Counted from the stretch's first letter, positions 53,077-62,098 are shown. The stretch: DNA of 64,000 nt from Deferribacter autotrophicus (GCF_008362905.1 NZ_VFJB01000005.1:62001-126000), one strand, 5' to 3'. Numbers and translations are program-made. The notes: generated from the sequence alone by a model not told the origin.

Positions 53077-53629
53077 ACCTGGCCCCTTCTATTTTTTCTA
53101 ATCCTTCATATAAATGTTTTAGAATTGTATCCAAGTCTTCATTTAAAAAGAGTATGTAATATTCGATTAATTCTTTCAAAAAACCTGATATTATTGAAAC
53201 GGTAGTTTCATTGTAGTTATTTGTTTCTTCCGATAAAACTTTTGATAACATATCTCTTATATTTTTTTTGAATCTAAAATAAAGGTTTTTAAATTTTTCA
53301 CCACTACTTAATGCTTCGAAAAGGAAAACTTTTGAAAGCATTTTGTACTGATAAATCCTTTTTATGAATGAGGCGCAAATATCAAAGATGGTAGACTGTT
53401 TATTTTCTATTAATTGATTGATTTGATGAAGTGTTCCTTTATGCAAATACTCTAGAAGTTCATATAAACAATCGTCTTTACTGTTGAAATAAAGATAGAA
53501 AGTGCCTTGGGCTACTCCAGCTTCTGCAACAATATCGGATACTTTTGTTTTCCAAAATCCTTTTTCTGCAAAAGTCTTTATTGCAGCATCAAAAATTTTT
53601 TGTTTGGTATTTTTTTTCGACTGACTCAT
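53063..53629 (-). CDS. TetR-family repressor of the efflux operon
   Basis: A 188-residue TetR/AcrR regulator. The N-terminal helix-turn-helix region (KIFDAAIKTFAEKGFWKTKV, quoted in part: AAIKTFAEKGFWKTKV, and GVAQGTFYLYFNSKDD) is conserved; the C-terminal ligand domain is variable. It is the first gene of tetR-tolC-emrA-emrB. A palindrome spans its start codon, and the promoter gives a predicted leaderless mRNA, so it very likely represses its own operon until a substrate binds. Confidence 0.92.
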   Translation of the reverse strand: MSQSKKNTKQKIFDAAIKTFAEKGFWKTKVSDIVAEAGVAQGTFYLYFNSKDDCLYELLEYLHKGTLHQINQLIENKQSTIFDICASFIKRIYQYKMLSKVFLFEALSSGEKFKNLYFRFKKNIRDMLSKVLSEETNNYNETTVSIISGFLKELIEYYILFLNEDLDTILKHLYEGLEKIEGARYEKI

Positions 53630-53635
53630 CAGTCA
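53619..53635 (-). promoter_or_regulatory. Candidate TetR operator spanning the tetR start codon
   Basis: GACTGA (53619-53624), four bases, TCAGTC (53629-53634), a perfect inverted repeat; the overlapping TGACT-N4-AGTCA (53622-53635) is also perfect. It covers the predicted transcription start and the ATG. Confidence 0.65.
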
Positions 53636-53636
53636 T

Positions 53637-53665
53637 AAAATAAGATAAAAAATATTTTGTGTCAA
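53637..53665 (-). promoter_or_regulatory. Promoter of the tetR-tolC-emrAB operon
   Basis: Minus strand: TTGACA (53665-53660, consensus), 17 bases, TATTTT (53642-53637), then seven bases to the ATG. No ribosome binding site can fit. Confidence 0.7.
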
Positions 53666-53749
53666 GATTTCATTTTTGATTTTAAAATGTGAGAAAAAGT
53701 GATAAATTAAGTATTTAGGAAAAATTTATGTAGAGGATTTTAGAGCTAA

Positions 53750-54748
53750 ATGATGATTAATGGTTATTTGTTAATAAGTTTGCTTTTAATAATGTTTGTC
53801 ATTCTTTTATTTAATTTTTACAAGTTTAAAAAGGAGAGAGAATCATTACAAGAATTGATTGAAGAAAAAAATAAAATGGAAGAGTTTATGCTCAATTTAA
53901 TACCTAAACCTATTTTTATTATGGATATTACCGGTAGATATTTAAATGTGAATAAACAGTTTGAAGATTTTTTTAATGTTCAAAGAGAGGTGATTGTTGG
54001 TAAGGATATAAAATCTGTCGAAAATAGGGAGTTGGAAAAGTTAGGAAAGATAATTGATATGGAGTTAAAGGGTGCAAGAAAATATGGTTTAAATGCAGTG
54101 TCCTCAAAGCCATTGGATATTTCATTACGATCGCAAGATTTTGATGTTAAACGGATAAAAATTTCAAAAGCTTTTTTTGTAAATGATAAGGGTAGAATTG
54201 GCGGAATTGTGGGAATAATTGAGGATATTACTGAGCAGGAAAAAAAGATTAGTGATTTAATGAAAAAAGCTATTTTAGATGAGCTAACAATGGTTTACAA
54301 TAGAAGGTATTTTAATCTAGTGGTTAATGAGGAGATTGAAAGGGCAAAAAGATATCAACAGAAACTCAGTATAATAATTTTTGATGTCGATTTTTTTAAA
54401 AAGATAAATGATACGTATGGGCATCAAACAGGTGATTATGTATTGAAAAAATTATCCAATATTATCAAGAAAAGTATTAGAACTACCGATATGTTGTTTC
54501 GTATAGGTGGTGAAGAATTTGCTATTTTGTTGCCAAATACAGATTTAGAAGCGGCTCTAAAAGTTGCTGAAAAATTATGCCGAATTGTAGAAGGTACACG
54601 GTTTGATACAGTTAAAAAAGTGACGATTAGTATGGGTGTTACAGAATTAAGACAAGATGATGACATGGAGTCTTTTTATAAAAGGGGTGATAAAGCCTTG
54701 TATCAAGCCAAGGAAAACGGACGAAATCGTGTAGAATCAAAACATTAG
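53750..54748 (+). CDS. PAS-GGDEF diguanylate cyclase
   Basis: A 332-residue membrane-anchored cyclase. One hydrophobic segment (residues 5-23) and a short coil are followed by a PAS domain (about 45-165, FMLNLIPKPIFIMDITGRYL, quoted in part: IPKPIFIMDITGRY). The GGDEF domain (about 175-328) has the active site GGEEF (253-257) and an RTTD inhibitory site (244-247) at the standard five-residue spacing. It should make c-di-GMP from two GTP in response to a ligand of the PAS domain. It is divergent from the efflux operon. Confidence 0.9.
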   Translation: MMINGYLLISLLLIMFVILLFNFYKFKKERESLQELIEEKNKMEEFMLNLIPKPIFIMDITGRYLNVNKQFEDFFNVQREVIVGKDIKSVENRELEKLGKIIDMELKGARKYGLNAVSSKPLDISLRSQDFDVKRIKISKAFFVNDKGRIGGIVGIIEDITEQEKKISDLMKKAILDELTMVYNRRYFNLVVNEEIERAKRYQQKLSIIIFDVDFFKKINDTYGHQTGDYVLKKLSNIIKKSIRTTDMLFRIGGEEFAILLPNTDLEAALKVAEKLCRIVEGTRFDTVKKVTISMGVTELRQDDDMESFYKRGDKALYQAKENGRNRVESKH

Positions 54749-54860
54749 ATATCTTTCATTATTTAGTAAAATAATCTTTTTAAAAGTGTAAGAGTAAAAT
54801 TAATTAAATTCGTTTTCAGATGAAGATCCCGGGGAATGTAAAGGTAACGGTTAATTAGGC

Positions 54861-54899
54861 AAAAAATAGTTAGCACTTTCAAAGTGCTAACTATTTTTT
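54861..54899. terminator. Bidirectional terminator between the PAS-GGDEF gene and pyrE
   Basis: AAAAAATAGTTAGCACTTT (54861-54879) is the exact reverse complement of 54881-54899. The A and T runs make it work in both directions. The pyrE stop codon (54887-54889) lies in one arm. Confidence 0.85.
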
Positions 54900-55468
54900 A
54901 TGAAACGGCTACCAGGTTTTTCCAAAGGTATACCTTCCTTGCATAAAGGGCATTCTTCAGGAGAGTATGTTTTTACATTGACAGTGAGTAATGGAAAAAA
55001 AGGATATTCAAATTTCGCCTGTCCATTGCTTCTATCTATAAGACTTGTAATGGCGACAACGTTTCCACCATGCTCTTTTACTGCTTCTATACACTCTCTT
55101 GTGGATTTTCCTGTGGTGACAACATCTTCAGCAATAAGAATTTTTTCATCAGGATCAATAGTAAAACCTCTTCTTAAAGTCATTTTTCCGTCTACCCTTT
55201 CGGTAAAAATTGCACGTTTTTTTAAAAGTCTTGCGAGTTCATAGCCAAATCTTATTCCACCAATTGCAGGGCTTACAATGGTAGTAAATTTTAGATGATA
55301 AATCTCTTTAACAAGTTCCTTAATAATTTCTTCTGCTATGACGGGATATTGCATTACAAGTGCTGATTGTAAATAAGTATCGCTATGAAGACCTGAAGAA
55401 AGAAGAAAATGACCTTTTAAAAGTGCGTTGTGTTTTTTGTAAATTTCTAAAATTTCATTTTTATCCAT
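54887..55468 (-). CDS. pyrE: Orotate phosphoribosyltransferase
   Basis: A 193-residue enzyme. The PRPP-binding motif is ILIAEDVVTTGKSTRECIE (quoted in part: EDVVTTGKS), and the N-terminal GHFLLSSGLHSDTYLQ marks it as OPRTase and not a general phosphoribosyltransferase. It converts orotate and PRPP into OMP, which PyrF then decarboxylates. C-terminal CPLCKEGIPLEKPGSRF is found in one sub-branch. It overlaps the end of pyrF by 8 bp. Confidence 0.94.
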   Translation of the reverse strand: MDKNEILEIYKKHNALLKGHFLLSSGLHSDTYLQSALVMQYPVIAEEIIKELVKEIYHLKFTTIVSPAIGGIRFGYELARLLKKRAIFTERVDGKMTLRRGFTIDPDEKILIAEDVVTTGKSTRECIEAVKEHGGNVVAITSLIDRSNGQAKFEYPFFPLLTVNVKTYSPEECPLCKEGIPLEKPGSRFIKNS

Positions 55469-56156
55469 ATAGCTCCTCCTTGAAAATCATTGCCGCTTTT
55501 TTAGGATCATCTGCCTGTGTGATAGGCCTACCGACCACAATATAATCTGTACCCATATTTTTTGCATCTTTGGGTGTTACTACTCGTTTTTGGTCATTAA
55601 TATCGTTTGAAGCAAGGCGTATTCCTGGTGTGACTGTTAGAAAGTCATCACCTAATTGATTTTTAATAATTGGAGTTTCTTTTGCAGAGGATACCACTCC
55701 ATCAAGTCCAGCTAATTTTCCAATTTTTGCAAGATGCAGTACGTATTCTGTTTCATTATTAAACTTAATATTAAATTCATTAAAATAGTTTTTATCCAGT
55801 GATGTCAGTAATGTTACACCAAGGATAATTACTGAACTGTTGATTTCTTTAACAGCAGATACTGTTTCTGAGATCATTTTTTTGCCACCCTGAATATGTA
55901 TGTTGAACATATCAATATTTAATTTTGCAGCTGCAATACTAGCTTTCTTGACTGTATTTGGAATGTCATGAAATTTAAGATCCAAGAAGACTTTTTTATT
56001 TTTATTTTTTAAATAATCAATAATACTGTTACCTATGGAAACAAAGGCTTCAAGCCCTACTTTGTAGTAAGTTATTTCATCTTCTAATTTGTTAATAATT
56101 GACTTTGCCTGTTCAAAATCTGCAAAATCAAGCGCTACAATTATCTCAGGTTTCAA
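55461..56156 (-). CDS. pyrF: Orotidine 5'-phosphate decarboxylase
   Basis: A 231-residue TIM barrel. The catalytic motif is FLDLKFHDIPNTV (Asp-Lys-Asp array), the N-terminal strand VALDFADFEQA and the phosphate-binding region TPGIR and VGRPIT are in place. It produces UMP from OMP. It is first in pyrF-pyrE. TGGAGGA precedes the ATG. I found no UMP-responsive attenuator upstream. Confidence 0.95.
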   Translation of the reverse strand: MKPEIIVALDFADFEQAKSIINKLEDEITYYKVGLEAFVSIGNSIIDYLKNKNKKVFLDLKFHDIPNTVKKASIAAAKLNIDMFNIHIQGGKKMISETVSAVKEINSSVIILGVTLLTSLDKNYFNEFNIKFNNETEYVLHLAKIGKLAGLDGVVSSAKETPIIKNQLGDDFLTVTPGIRLASNDINDQKRVVTPKDAKNMGTDYIVVGRPITQADDPKKAAMIFKEELYG

Positions 56157-56236
56157 AACATCCTCCAGAAAATTTATTAAGTTATTCCTGAAAAACTTCT
56201 CACCAACAATTATACAGGGGCTGTGTTCCAGCTCTG

Positions 56237-56252
56237 TCCGACTCTAGTCGGA
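56237..56252. promoter_or_regulatory. Palindrome upstream of pyrF (possible operator)
   Basis: TCCGACT (56237-56243) and AGTCGGA (56246-56252) are exact inverted repeats two bases apart. They lie about 80 bp before pyrF, within a 292-bp gap (56157-56448) that otherwise holds two more hairpins. Confidence 0.4.
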
Positions 56253-56384
56253 TACCTCAATAGCAAAATATTTTCAATTATTATTTATCATATATTTTTT
56301 TAATTTTATCCCGCAGCTTTTTATCAATAAACTAAAAAAATCTGGGGAAAATTTGCTGATTTTCTCTAACATACTTTTATTTTT

Positions 56385-56418
56385 AATTAGTTAGCAATTT
56401 TTCAATGCTAACTAGTTA
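56385..56418. repeat. Near-perfect 14-bp inverted repeat upstream of the PFOR terminator
   Basis: An arm from about 56383-56396 pairs with 56406-56419 with one mismatch. The core AGTTAGCA / TGCTAACT is shared with the pyrE terminator hairpin at 54861-54899. It may extend the adjacent terminator. Confidence 0.55.
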
Positions 56419-56450
56419 AAAAAAAAGCGGGTATAAAACCCGCTTTTTTT
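56418..56450. terminator. Terminator of the PFOR gene (bidirectional)
   Basis: GCGGGT (56427-56432), loop ATAAA, ACCCGC (56438-56443), with nine As on the left and seven Ts on the right, just after the PFOR stop on the minus strand. Confidence 0.88.
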
Positions 56451-59400
56451 ATTCTTCTTCTTCTTCAGAACATTCAAGCTTTGTAGCAAGCTGTTTGTAA
56501 ATACTGTATCTTCTCTTAACACTTTCATTAAGAGCATCTGCAAGCATTTTAGCTCTTTCTGGGAACATTTTGGCGACAGCTCTGAATCTGTTTTCAGTTT
56601 TCATGTAGTCATAGATGGATACTTTGAGATCTTTAGTATCAAATTGAAGTGGATTTTTTCCTTCCTCAGTTAGTCTTGGGTCAAATCTGTAAAGCAGCCA
56701 GTATCCTGAATTTACTGCAAGTTTTTGTTGTTCAACACCTTTGCTCATATCGATACCGTGAGCAATACAGTGACAATTAGCAATTATAAGTGATGGGCCG
56801 TCATAGCTTTCAGCTTCAATAAATGCTTTTACACACTGAGCTGGATTAGCGAGAGAAACCTGAGCAACATATACATGACCATAGCTCATAGCCATCATAC
56901 CAAGATCTTTTTTGAAATCTGATTTACCATTGTATGCAAATTTAGCGAAAGCACCTGTGTTAGTAGCTTTTGATGACTGTCCACCTGTGTTTGAATAAAC
57001 TTCTGTATCAAGCACTAATATATTAACATTATATTTTTGAGCAAGAACATGGTCAAGACCACCATAACCGATGTCATAAGCCCAACCGTCACCACCAAGG
57101 ATCCAGATGGATTTTTTAATAAGGTAATCTGCTACATCGAAGAGCAATTTAGCTTTTGGATCATCAAGTTTTTCTAATATATCTTTAAGTTTTGCAACTC
57201 TTTCTCTCTGTTTTTCGATTCCTAATTGATTGGATTGATCGGCATTAAGAATTTCATCTGCAAGCTCAGCGCCCACTTTATCTTTGAGTTCAGTTAACAG
57301 CTCGGTTGCTTGCTCTTTAAATTTTTCTGTGGCAAGGTGCATACCAAGACCAAATTCCGCATTGTCTTCAAAAAGAGAGTTTGACCATGCAGGACCTCTG
57401 CCATCAGTTCTTGTTGTGTAAGGAGTTGTTGGTAGGTTACCACCATAGATGGAAGAACAACCTGTTGCATTGGCAATGATTGCTCTATCGCCAAAAAGAT
57501 GGCAAAGAAGCCTTACATAAGGAGTTTCACCACAGCCAGCACAAGCACCAGAAAATTCAAAAAGATGAGGTGCTAACTGGCTACCTTTAAGTGAAGCTTT
57601 GTTGTATTTTGAATAGTCAAGGTCAGGTATTGAAAGGAAGTATTTGAAATTTTCAGCTTCTTTTTCTCTAAGTGGTGGCTGAGGTTCCATGTTAATAGCT
57701 TTTCTTGTAGGATCTGTTTTACTTTTAGCAGGACAATTATAAACACAGGCACCGCAACCTGTACAATCTTCAGGAGCAACCTGAAGTGTAAATTTCATCC
57801 CTGCAAATTCTTTGCCTTTTGCATCGGCTGATTTGAAAGTTTCAGGTGCATTTTCAAGATATTCAGGATCATAAATTTTCATCCTTATTGTAGCGTGTGG
57901 ACAAACAAAAGAACAGATTCCACACTGGATACACACTTCTGGATCCCACACAGGTATTTTCAATGCAATATTTCTCTTTTCATATTTAGAAGTTCCTGTT
58001 GGATATGTACCATCATCTGGTAACCAAGATACAGGAATATCATCCCCTTCCATAGCTATCATCTTGCTAATTGCCTTTTTTACAAATTCTGGAGCATCAG
58101 GATCGTCAATGTATTTATGCATTTTTACATCTGATGTTACAGATTTTGGATAATCTACTTCATACACTTCATTCATTCCTGCATCAACAGCTTTCATATT
58201 CATATTAACAACTTCATCTCCATATTTACCATAAGTCTTTTTGATAGCGTCTTTAATTGCATCTACAGCCTTTTCAAATGGGATAACGTTGGAGATTTTG
58301 AAGAAAGCTGTTTGCAATATTACGTTAACTCTTGGTCCAAGACCGATTTCTTCAGCTATTTTATTTGCATTGATTACGTAAAATTTTGCTTCTTTTTCAA
58401 TGATTTGTTTTTGAACTTCAACTGGGAGTTTGTCCCATACTTCATCTTTAGAATAAATACTGTTAAGCAAGAAAATACCACCTTTTTTAAGTGGTTTTAA
58501 AATTTCATACTGCTCAAGAAATGAGAAGTTGTGGCAAGCAATAAAATCTGCCTTTTGAATTAAATAGGAGCTTCTGATTGGTCTATTACCAAATCTAACG
58601 TGAGATACTGTCATAGAACCTGATTTTTTTGAGTCATACACGAAGTAAGCTTGCACATAATTATCTGTCAAATCACCAATTATTTTAGCAGAGTTTTTAT
58701 TTGCACCTACTGTACCATCTGAGCCAAGACCGAAGAACATACCATTAAATACGTCATCTTGAGGTGTAAGCCATTCTGGATCATAATCAAGACTTTTATT
58801 TGTGACATCATCTTTGATACCTACTGAGAAGCTGTTAATTGGTTCTTCTTTATCAAGATTATCAAAGACAGCTTTTACCATTGCTGGAGTGAAGTCTTTT
58901 GAGCCAAGACCGTATCTTCCTCCGATGATTATAGGATATTTATCGAAATTAACCATTTTTTTCTGCATTGCTTCACCGATTGCAGTTCTAACGTCAAGAT
59001 AAAGAGGTTCACCTAAGGCACCAGGTTCTTTTGTCCTGTCAAGAACAGCTATTTTTTTAACAGTTTTAGGAAGTGCATTAACAAAGGCTTCAAGTGGGAA
59101 TGGTCTGAAAAGTCTTATCTTTACAACACCAACTTTTTCGCCTAAAGAATTCAAGTATTCCACAGTTTCGTGGACTACATCAGCACCTGAACCCATAATT
59201 ATAATAACTTTTTCAGCATCAGGTGCACCTACATAATCTACAAGGTTGTATCTTCTACCTGTAAGTTCAAAGAATTTGTCCATTTGTTTTTGAACGATGG
59301 CTGGAACATTATCGTAATATTTATTAACAGCTTCACGGCTCTGGAAGAAAACATCAGGATTCTGGGATGTCCCTTTTATAGAAGGTCTTTCAGGATTTAA

Positions 59401-60024
59401 AGCTCTCTCTTTATGTCTTCTTACAAGATCATCATCGATCATTGCTCTCATATCATCAAAAGTGAGTTCTTCTACTTTTTGGATTTCATGAGATGTTCTA
59501 AAACCATCAAAAAAGTGTAAAAATGGAACTCTTGATTCGAGCGTAGATGCTTGAGCAATGAGAGCAAAGTCCATAACTTCCTGAGGGTTGTTGGAAGCAA
59601 GCATTGCCCACCCAGTTTGTCTACATGCCATTACGTCAGAATGATCACCAAAAATTGAAAGAGCGTGAGTAGCTAAAGCTCTTGCACTAACATGAAAAAC
59701 AGTAGGGGTCAGTTCACCTGCAATTTTGTACATATTTGGTATCATTAAAAGTAAACCTTGTGATGCTGTAAAAGTAGTAGTGAGAGCTCCAGCAGTTAAA
59801 GAACCGTGGCAGGCTCCTGCTGCACCACCTTCAGATTGCATTTCTATAACCTTTGGAATTGTCCCCCATATATTCTTTTCACCTTTTGCACTTTTTTCGT
59901 CAGCTAACTCACCCATTACGGAAGAAGGAGTGATAGGATAAATGGCGATTACTTCATTTGTAGCATGTGCCACATATGCTGCGGCTGTGTTACCGTCGAC
60001 ATTGACATACCTTCTTTTAGACAT
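56449..60024 (-). CDS. nifJ: Pyruvate:ferredoxin (flavodoxin) oxidoreductase, single-chain
   Basis: A 1191-residue homodimeric-type PFOR. The N-terminal alpha-type domain begins with GNTAAAYVAHATNEV and carries AIYPITPSS. Two [4Fe-4S] motifs lie in the middle (CIQCGICSFVCPHA and CTGCGACVYNCPAKSK). The C-terminal TPP domain has CAGCGETPYVRLL and GGDGWAYDIGYGGLDH. It oxidises pyruvate and CoA to acetyl-CoA and CO2 with reduced ferredoxin, or runs in reverse for carbon fixation. It pairs logically with the KorDABC enzyme in the window. AGGAGG precedes the ATG. Confidence 0.96.
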   Translation of the reverse strand: MSKRRYVNVDGNTAAAYVAHATNEVIAIYPITPSSVMGELADEKSAKGEKNIWGTIPKVIEMQSEGGAAGACHGSLTAGALTTTFTASQGLLLMIPNMYKIAGELTPTVFHVSARALATHALSIFGDHSDVMACRQTGWAMLASNNPQEVMDFALIAQASTLESRVPFLHFFDGFRTSHEIQKVEELTFDDMRAMIDDDLVRRHKERALNPERPSIKGTSQNPDVFFQSREAVNKYYDNVPAIVQKQMDKFFELTGRRYNLVDYVGAPDAEKVIIIMGSGADVVHETVEYLNSLGEKVGVVKIRLFRPFPLEAFVNALPKTVKKIAVLDRTKEPGALGEPLYLDVRTAIGEAMQKKMVNFDKYPIIIGGRYGLGSKDFTPAMVKAVFDNLDKEEPINSFSVGIKDDVTNKSLDYDPEWLTPQDDVFNGMFFGLGSDGTVGANKNSAKIIGDLTDNYVQAYFVYDSKKSGSMTVSHVRFGNRPIRSSYLIQKADFIACHNFSFLEQYEILKPLKKGGIFLLNSIYSKDEVWDKLPVEVQKQIIEKEAKFYVINANKIAEEIGLGPRVNVILQTAFFKISNVIPFEKAVDAIKDAIKKTYGKYGDEVVNMNMKAVDAGMNEVYEVDYPKSVTSDVKMHKYIDDPDAPEFVKKAISKMIAMEGDDIPVSWLPDDGTYPTGTSKYEKRNIALKIPVWDPEVCIQCGICSFVCPHATIRMKIYDPEYLENAPETFKSADAKGKEFAGMKFTLQVAPEDCTGCGACVYNCPAKSKTDPTRKAINMEPQPPLREKEAENFKYFLSIPDLDYSKYNKASLKGSQLAPHLFEFSGACAGCGETPYVRLLCHLFGDRAIIANATGCSSIYGGNLPTTPYTTRTDGRGPAWSNSLFEDNAEFGLGMHLATEKFKEQATELLTELKDKVGAELADEILNADQSNQLGIEKQRERVAKLKDILEKLDDPKAKLLFDVADYLIKKSIWILGGDGWAYDIGYGGLDHVLAQKYNVNILVLDTEVYSNTGGQSSKATNTGAFAKFAYNGKSDFKKDLGMMAMSYGHVYVAQVSLANPAQCVKAFIEAESYDGPSLIIANCHCIAHGIDMSKGVEQQKLAVNSGYWLLYRFDPRLTEEGKNPLQFDTKDLKVSIYDYMKTENRFRAVAKMFPERAKMLADALNESVKRRYSIYKQLATKLECSEEEEE

Positions 60025-60060
60025 TAAAACCTCCTATTTAAAATTTATCAAAGGTAAAAT

Positions 60061-60089
60061 AATATAGCATTTTATCAATAGTCAGTCAA
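60061..60089 (-). promoter_or_regulatory. Promoter of the PFOR gene
   Basis: Minus strand: TTGACT (60089-60084), 17 bases, TATATT (60066-60061), with about 37 bases of leader containing AGGAGG before the ATG. The rest of the divergent gap up to 60253 shows nothing further. Confidence 0.65.
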
Positions 60090-60253
60090 ACAATTTTCGT
60101 TATTTTTAAAGTATTTCAGAGTCACTAAATTTATAAAACGATGTTAAAGTAGATTTATGTTTTTTTATAAAAGTACTTGAAAATATTTTTTAATGGTGAT
60201 ATAGGTTTGTCGAAACTATAAAATGTAAAGCAACATTAAACAACACGGAGGAA

Positions 60254-61897
60254 ATGATGGAAAAATTTAATTTTATTAAACAGACGATAGGAGAATATTT
60301 AAAAAACATTGCTAATAAATATCCTGACAATGAAGCTGTTGTATATCCTTTTAGAGAAATTAGGTTAACTTATAAAGAACTCGACAATTTGACTGACAAA
60401 CTTGCATATGCTCTTTTGAAACTTGGCGTTAAAAAAGGGGATCATGTTGCAATCTGGGCACATAATGTACCTGAATGGATTTATCTTTTGTTTGCTACTG
60501 CTAAAATTGGTGCTGTTTTAGTGACTGTAAATACTTTGTATCGTGAAAGGGAGCTTGAATACCTTTTACAACAGTCTGATTCTAAATATCTGTTTTTAGT
60601 GGAGAAATATAGAACACTTGATTATGCAAAAACGCTTTATAATATCTATCCTGAGCTTGCTGAAGGTAAAAAATCTGAAAAGTTTCCTTTTCTTGAAAAG
60701 GTTGTGATGATTGATGACAAAAAGTTTCCAGGAATGATTAATTTTAATGAGCTTTATAATATGGGTGAGTCTTTTGATAAAGATGAATTAGAAAAAGTGA
60801 TGAATACGTTACATTATGATGATGTTATTAATATGCAATATACTTCGGGAACTACTGGGTTTCCAAAAGGGGTTATGCTTACGCACTACAACATATTAAA
60901 CAATGCTTATGCAATTGGTATGATTATGAAATTTACAGATAAAGATAGACTGTGTATTCCGGTTCCATTCTTTCACTGCTTTGGTTTAGTGTTAAGTATT
61001 CTTGTCTGTCTTACACATGGTGCTACGATGGTGCCTGTAGAATATTTCAATCCAATTGAAGTCTTAAAAACTGTTGAGAAAGAGAAGTGCACAGCTTTAC
61101 ATGGTGTACCTACAATGTTTATTTCTGAGTTACAAGTTTTAGAATATGAGAATTTTGATATTTCTTCTCTTAGAACTGGGATTATGGCTGGTTCTCCTTG
61201 TCCGGTTGAAGTGATGAAAAAAGTTATGGACGTGATGAATATGAAAGAAATTACTATAGTTTATGGTCAAACTGAAGCTTCCCCTGGCATTACTCAAACG
61301 AGAGTGAATGATGATGTAGAAAAACGTGTTTCCACCGTCGGCAGAGAGTTGCCTGGAGTGGAGGTGAAGATTGTAGATCCTACAACTGGTAAAGAATGTC
61401 CGCCGAATGTAGCAGGTGAGCTTTGTGCAAGAGGTTACAATGTTATGAAAGGTTATTATAAGATGGAAGAAGCTACCAAACAAGCAATTGATAGTGAGGG
61501 TTGGTTGCATACAGGGGATTTGGCTTTAAAAACAGAGGATGGTTATTATGTAATAACAGGTAGAATTAAAGATATGATTATTAGGGGTGGTGAAAATATT
61601 TACCCAAAAGAAATTGAAGACTTTCTGTACACTTATGAACCTATTGAAGATGTTCAGATTGTGGGTGTGCCTGATAAAAAATATGGTGAAGAGGTTATGG
61701 CTTTTATCAAGATTAAAGAAAAATATCGCGGTAAAGTAACTCCTGAAGATATTAGAGAATTTTGTAAAGGAAAAATTGCTGATTATAAAATCCCTAAATA
61801 TATTGAATTTGTAGATGAGTATCCTATGACTGCGAGTGGGAAAATTCAGAAATTTAAATTGAGAGAAATCGGTGCTAAAAAACTGCAACTTGTGTAA
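60254..61897 (+). CDS. Acyl-CoA synthetase (AMP-forming)
   Basis: A 547-residue ANL-superfamily enzyme. The ATP motif is YTSGTTGFPKGVMLTH (about residues 196-211), the second is VYGQTEASPGITQTR, the hinge region is GWLHTGDLALKTEDGYY, and the catalytic lysine lies in TASGKIQKFKLRE near the C-terminus. Size and the TEASPG motif suggest a medium- or long-chain fatty acyl substrate and not acetate. The start has GGAGG upstream (two ATGs, 60254 and 60257). It is separate from PFOR, with no fatty-acid oxidation genes nearby. Confidence 0.9.
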   Translation: MMEKFNFIKQTIGEYLKNIANKYPDNEAVVYPFREIRLTYKELDNLTDKLAYALLKLGVKKGDHVAIWAHNVPEWIYLLFATAKIGAVLVTVNTLYRERELEYLLQQSDSKYLFLVEKYRTLDYAKTLYNIYPELAEGKKSEKFPFLEKVVMIDDKKFPGMINFNELYNMGESFDKDELEKVMNTLHYDDVINMQYTSGTTGFPKGVMLTHYNILNNAYAIGMIMKFTDKDRLCIPVPFFHCFGLVLSILVCLTHGATMVPVEYFNPIEVLKTVEKEKCTALHGVPTMFISELQVLEYENFDISSLRTGIMAGSPCPVEVMKKVMDVMNMKEITIVYGQTEASPGITQTRVNDDVEKRVSTVGRELPGVEVKIVDPTTGKECPPNVAGELCARGYNVMKGYYKMEEATKQAIDSEGWLHTGDLALKTEDGYYVITGRIKDMIIRGGENIYPKEIEDFLYTYEPIEDVQIVGVPDKKYGEEVMAFIKIKEKYRGKVTPEDIREFCKGKIADYKIPKYIEFVDEYPMTASGKIQKFKLREIGAKKLQLV

Positions 61898-61904
61898 GTG
61901 TGAG

Positions 61905-62058
61905 TAGGGAAGTAGAAAGACAGTGAGATAGGGGGTAGTAAAGTACTAACGTTCCAACGTTAAAACGTTCTAACGTTTTAACATTCAAGCATTTTTTTTC
62001 TTTTGTATCTCTCTATTTCCCTATTTCCCTACATTCCTCCCTAGCCGCTTTCCTATTA
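61905..62058. repeat. Probable relative of the AACGTT/heptamer repeat element
   Basis: A purine-rich stretch (GTAGGGAAGTAG, then GAGATAGGGGGTAG) and a matching pyrimidine-rich one (CTATTTCCCTATTTCCCTAC) flank AACGTT-containing units (CGTTCCAACGTTAAAACGTT). The stretch types and order resemble the interior of the 18316-18611 element. The CTGGTGTCACCCC ends are not present. Confidence 0.6.
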
Positions 62059-62063
62059 TTCTG

Positions 62064-62091
62064 TTGACAAAAAAAATTTAAATACTAATAT
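62064..62091 (+). promoter_or_regulatory. Promoter of the ktrB-like gene
   Basis: TTGACA (62064-62069, consensus), 16 bases, TAATAT (62086-62091), then seven bases to the ATG at 62099. No ribosome binding site is present, predicting a leaderless mRNA. Confidence 0.7.
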
Positions 62092-62098
62092 CCGCTTC

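Noticed and set aside
54867-54893. TTAGCACTT...AAGTGCTAA resembles the CIRCE/HrcA operator
   Set aside because: CIRCE needs TTAGCACTC-N9-GAGTGCTAA before heat-shock genes. Here the spacing is about 3, the arm ends differ, and it lies at the end of pyrE as a terminator.
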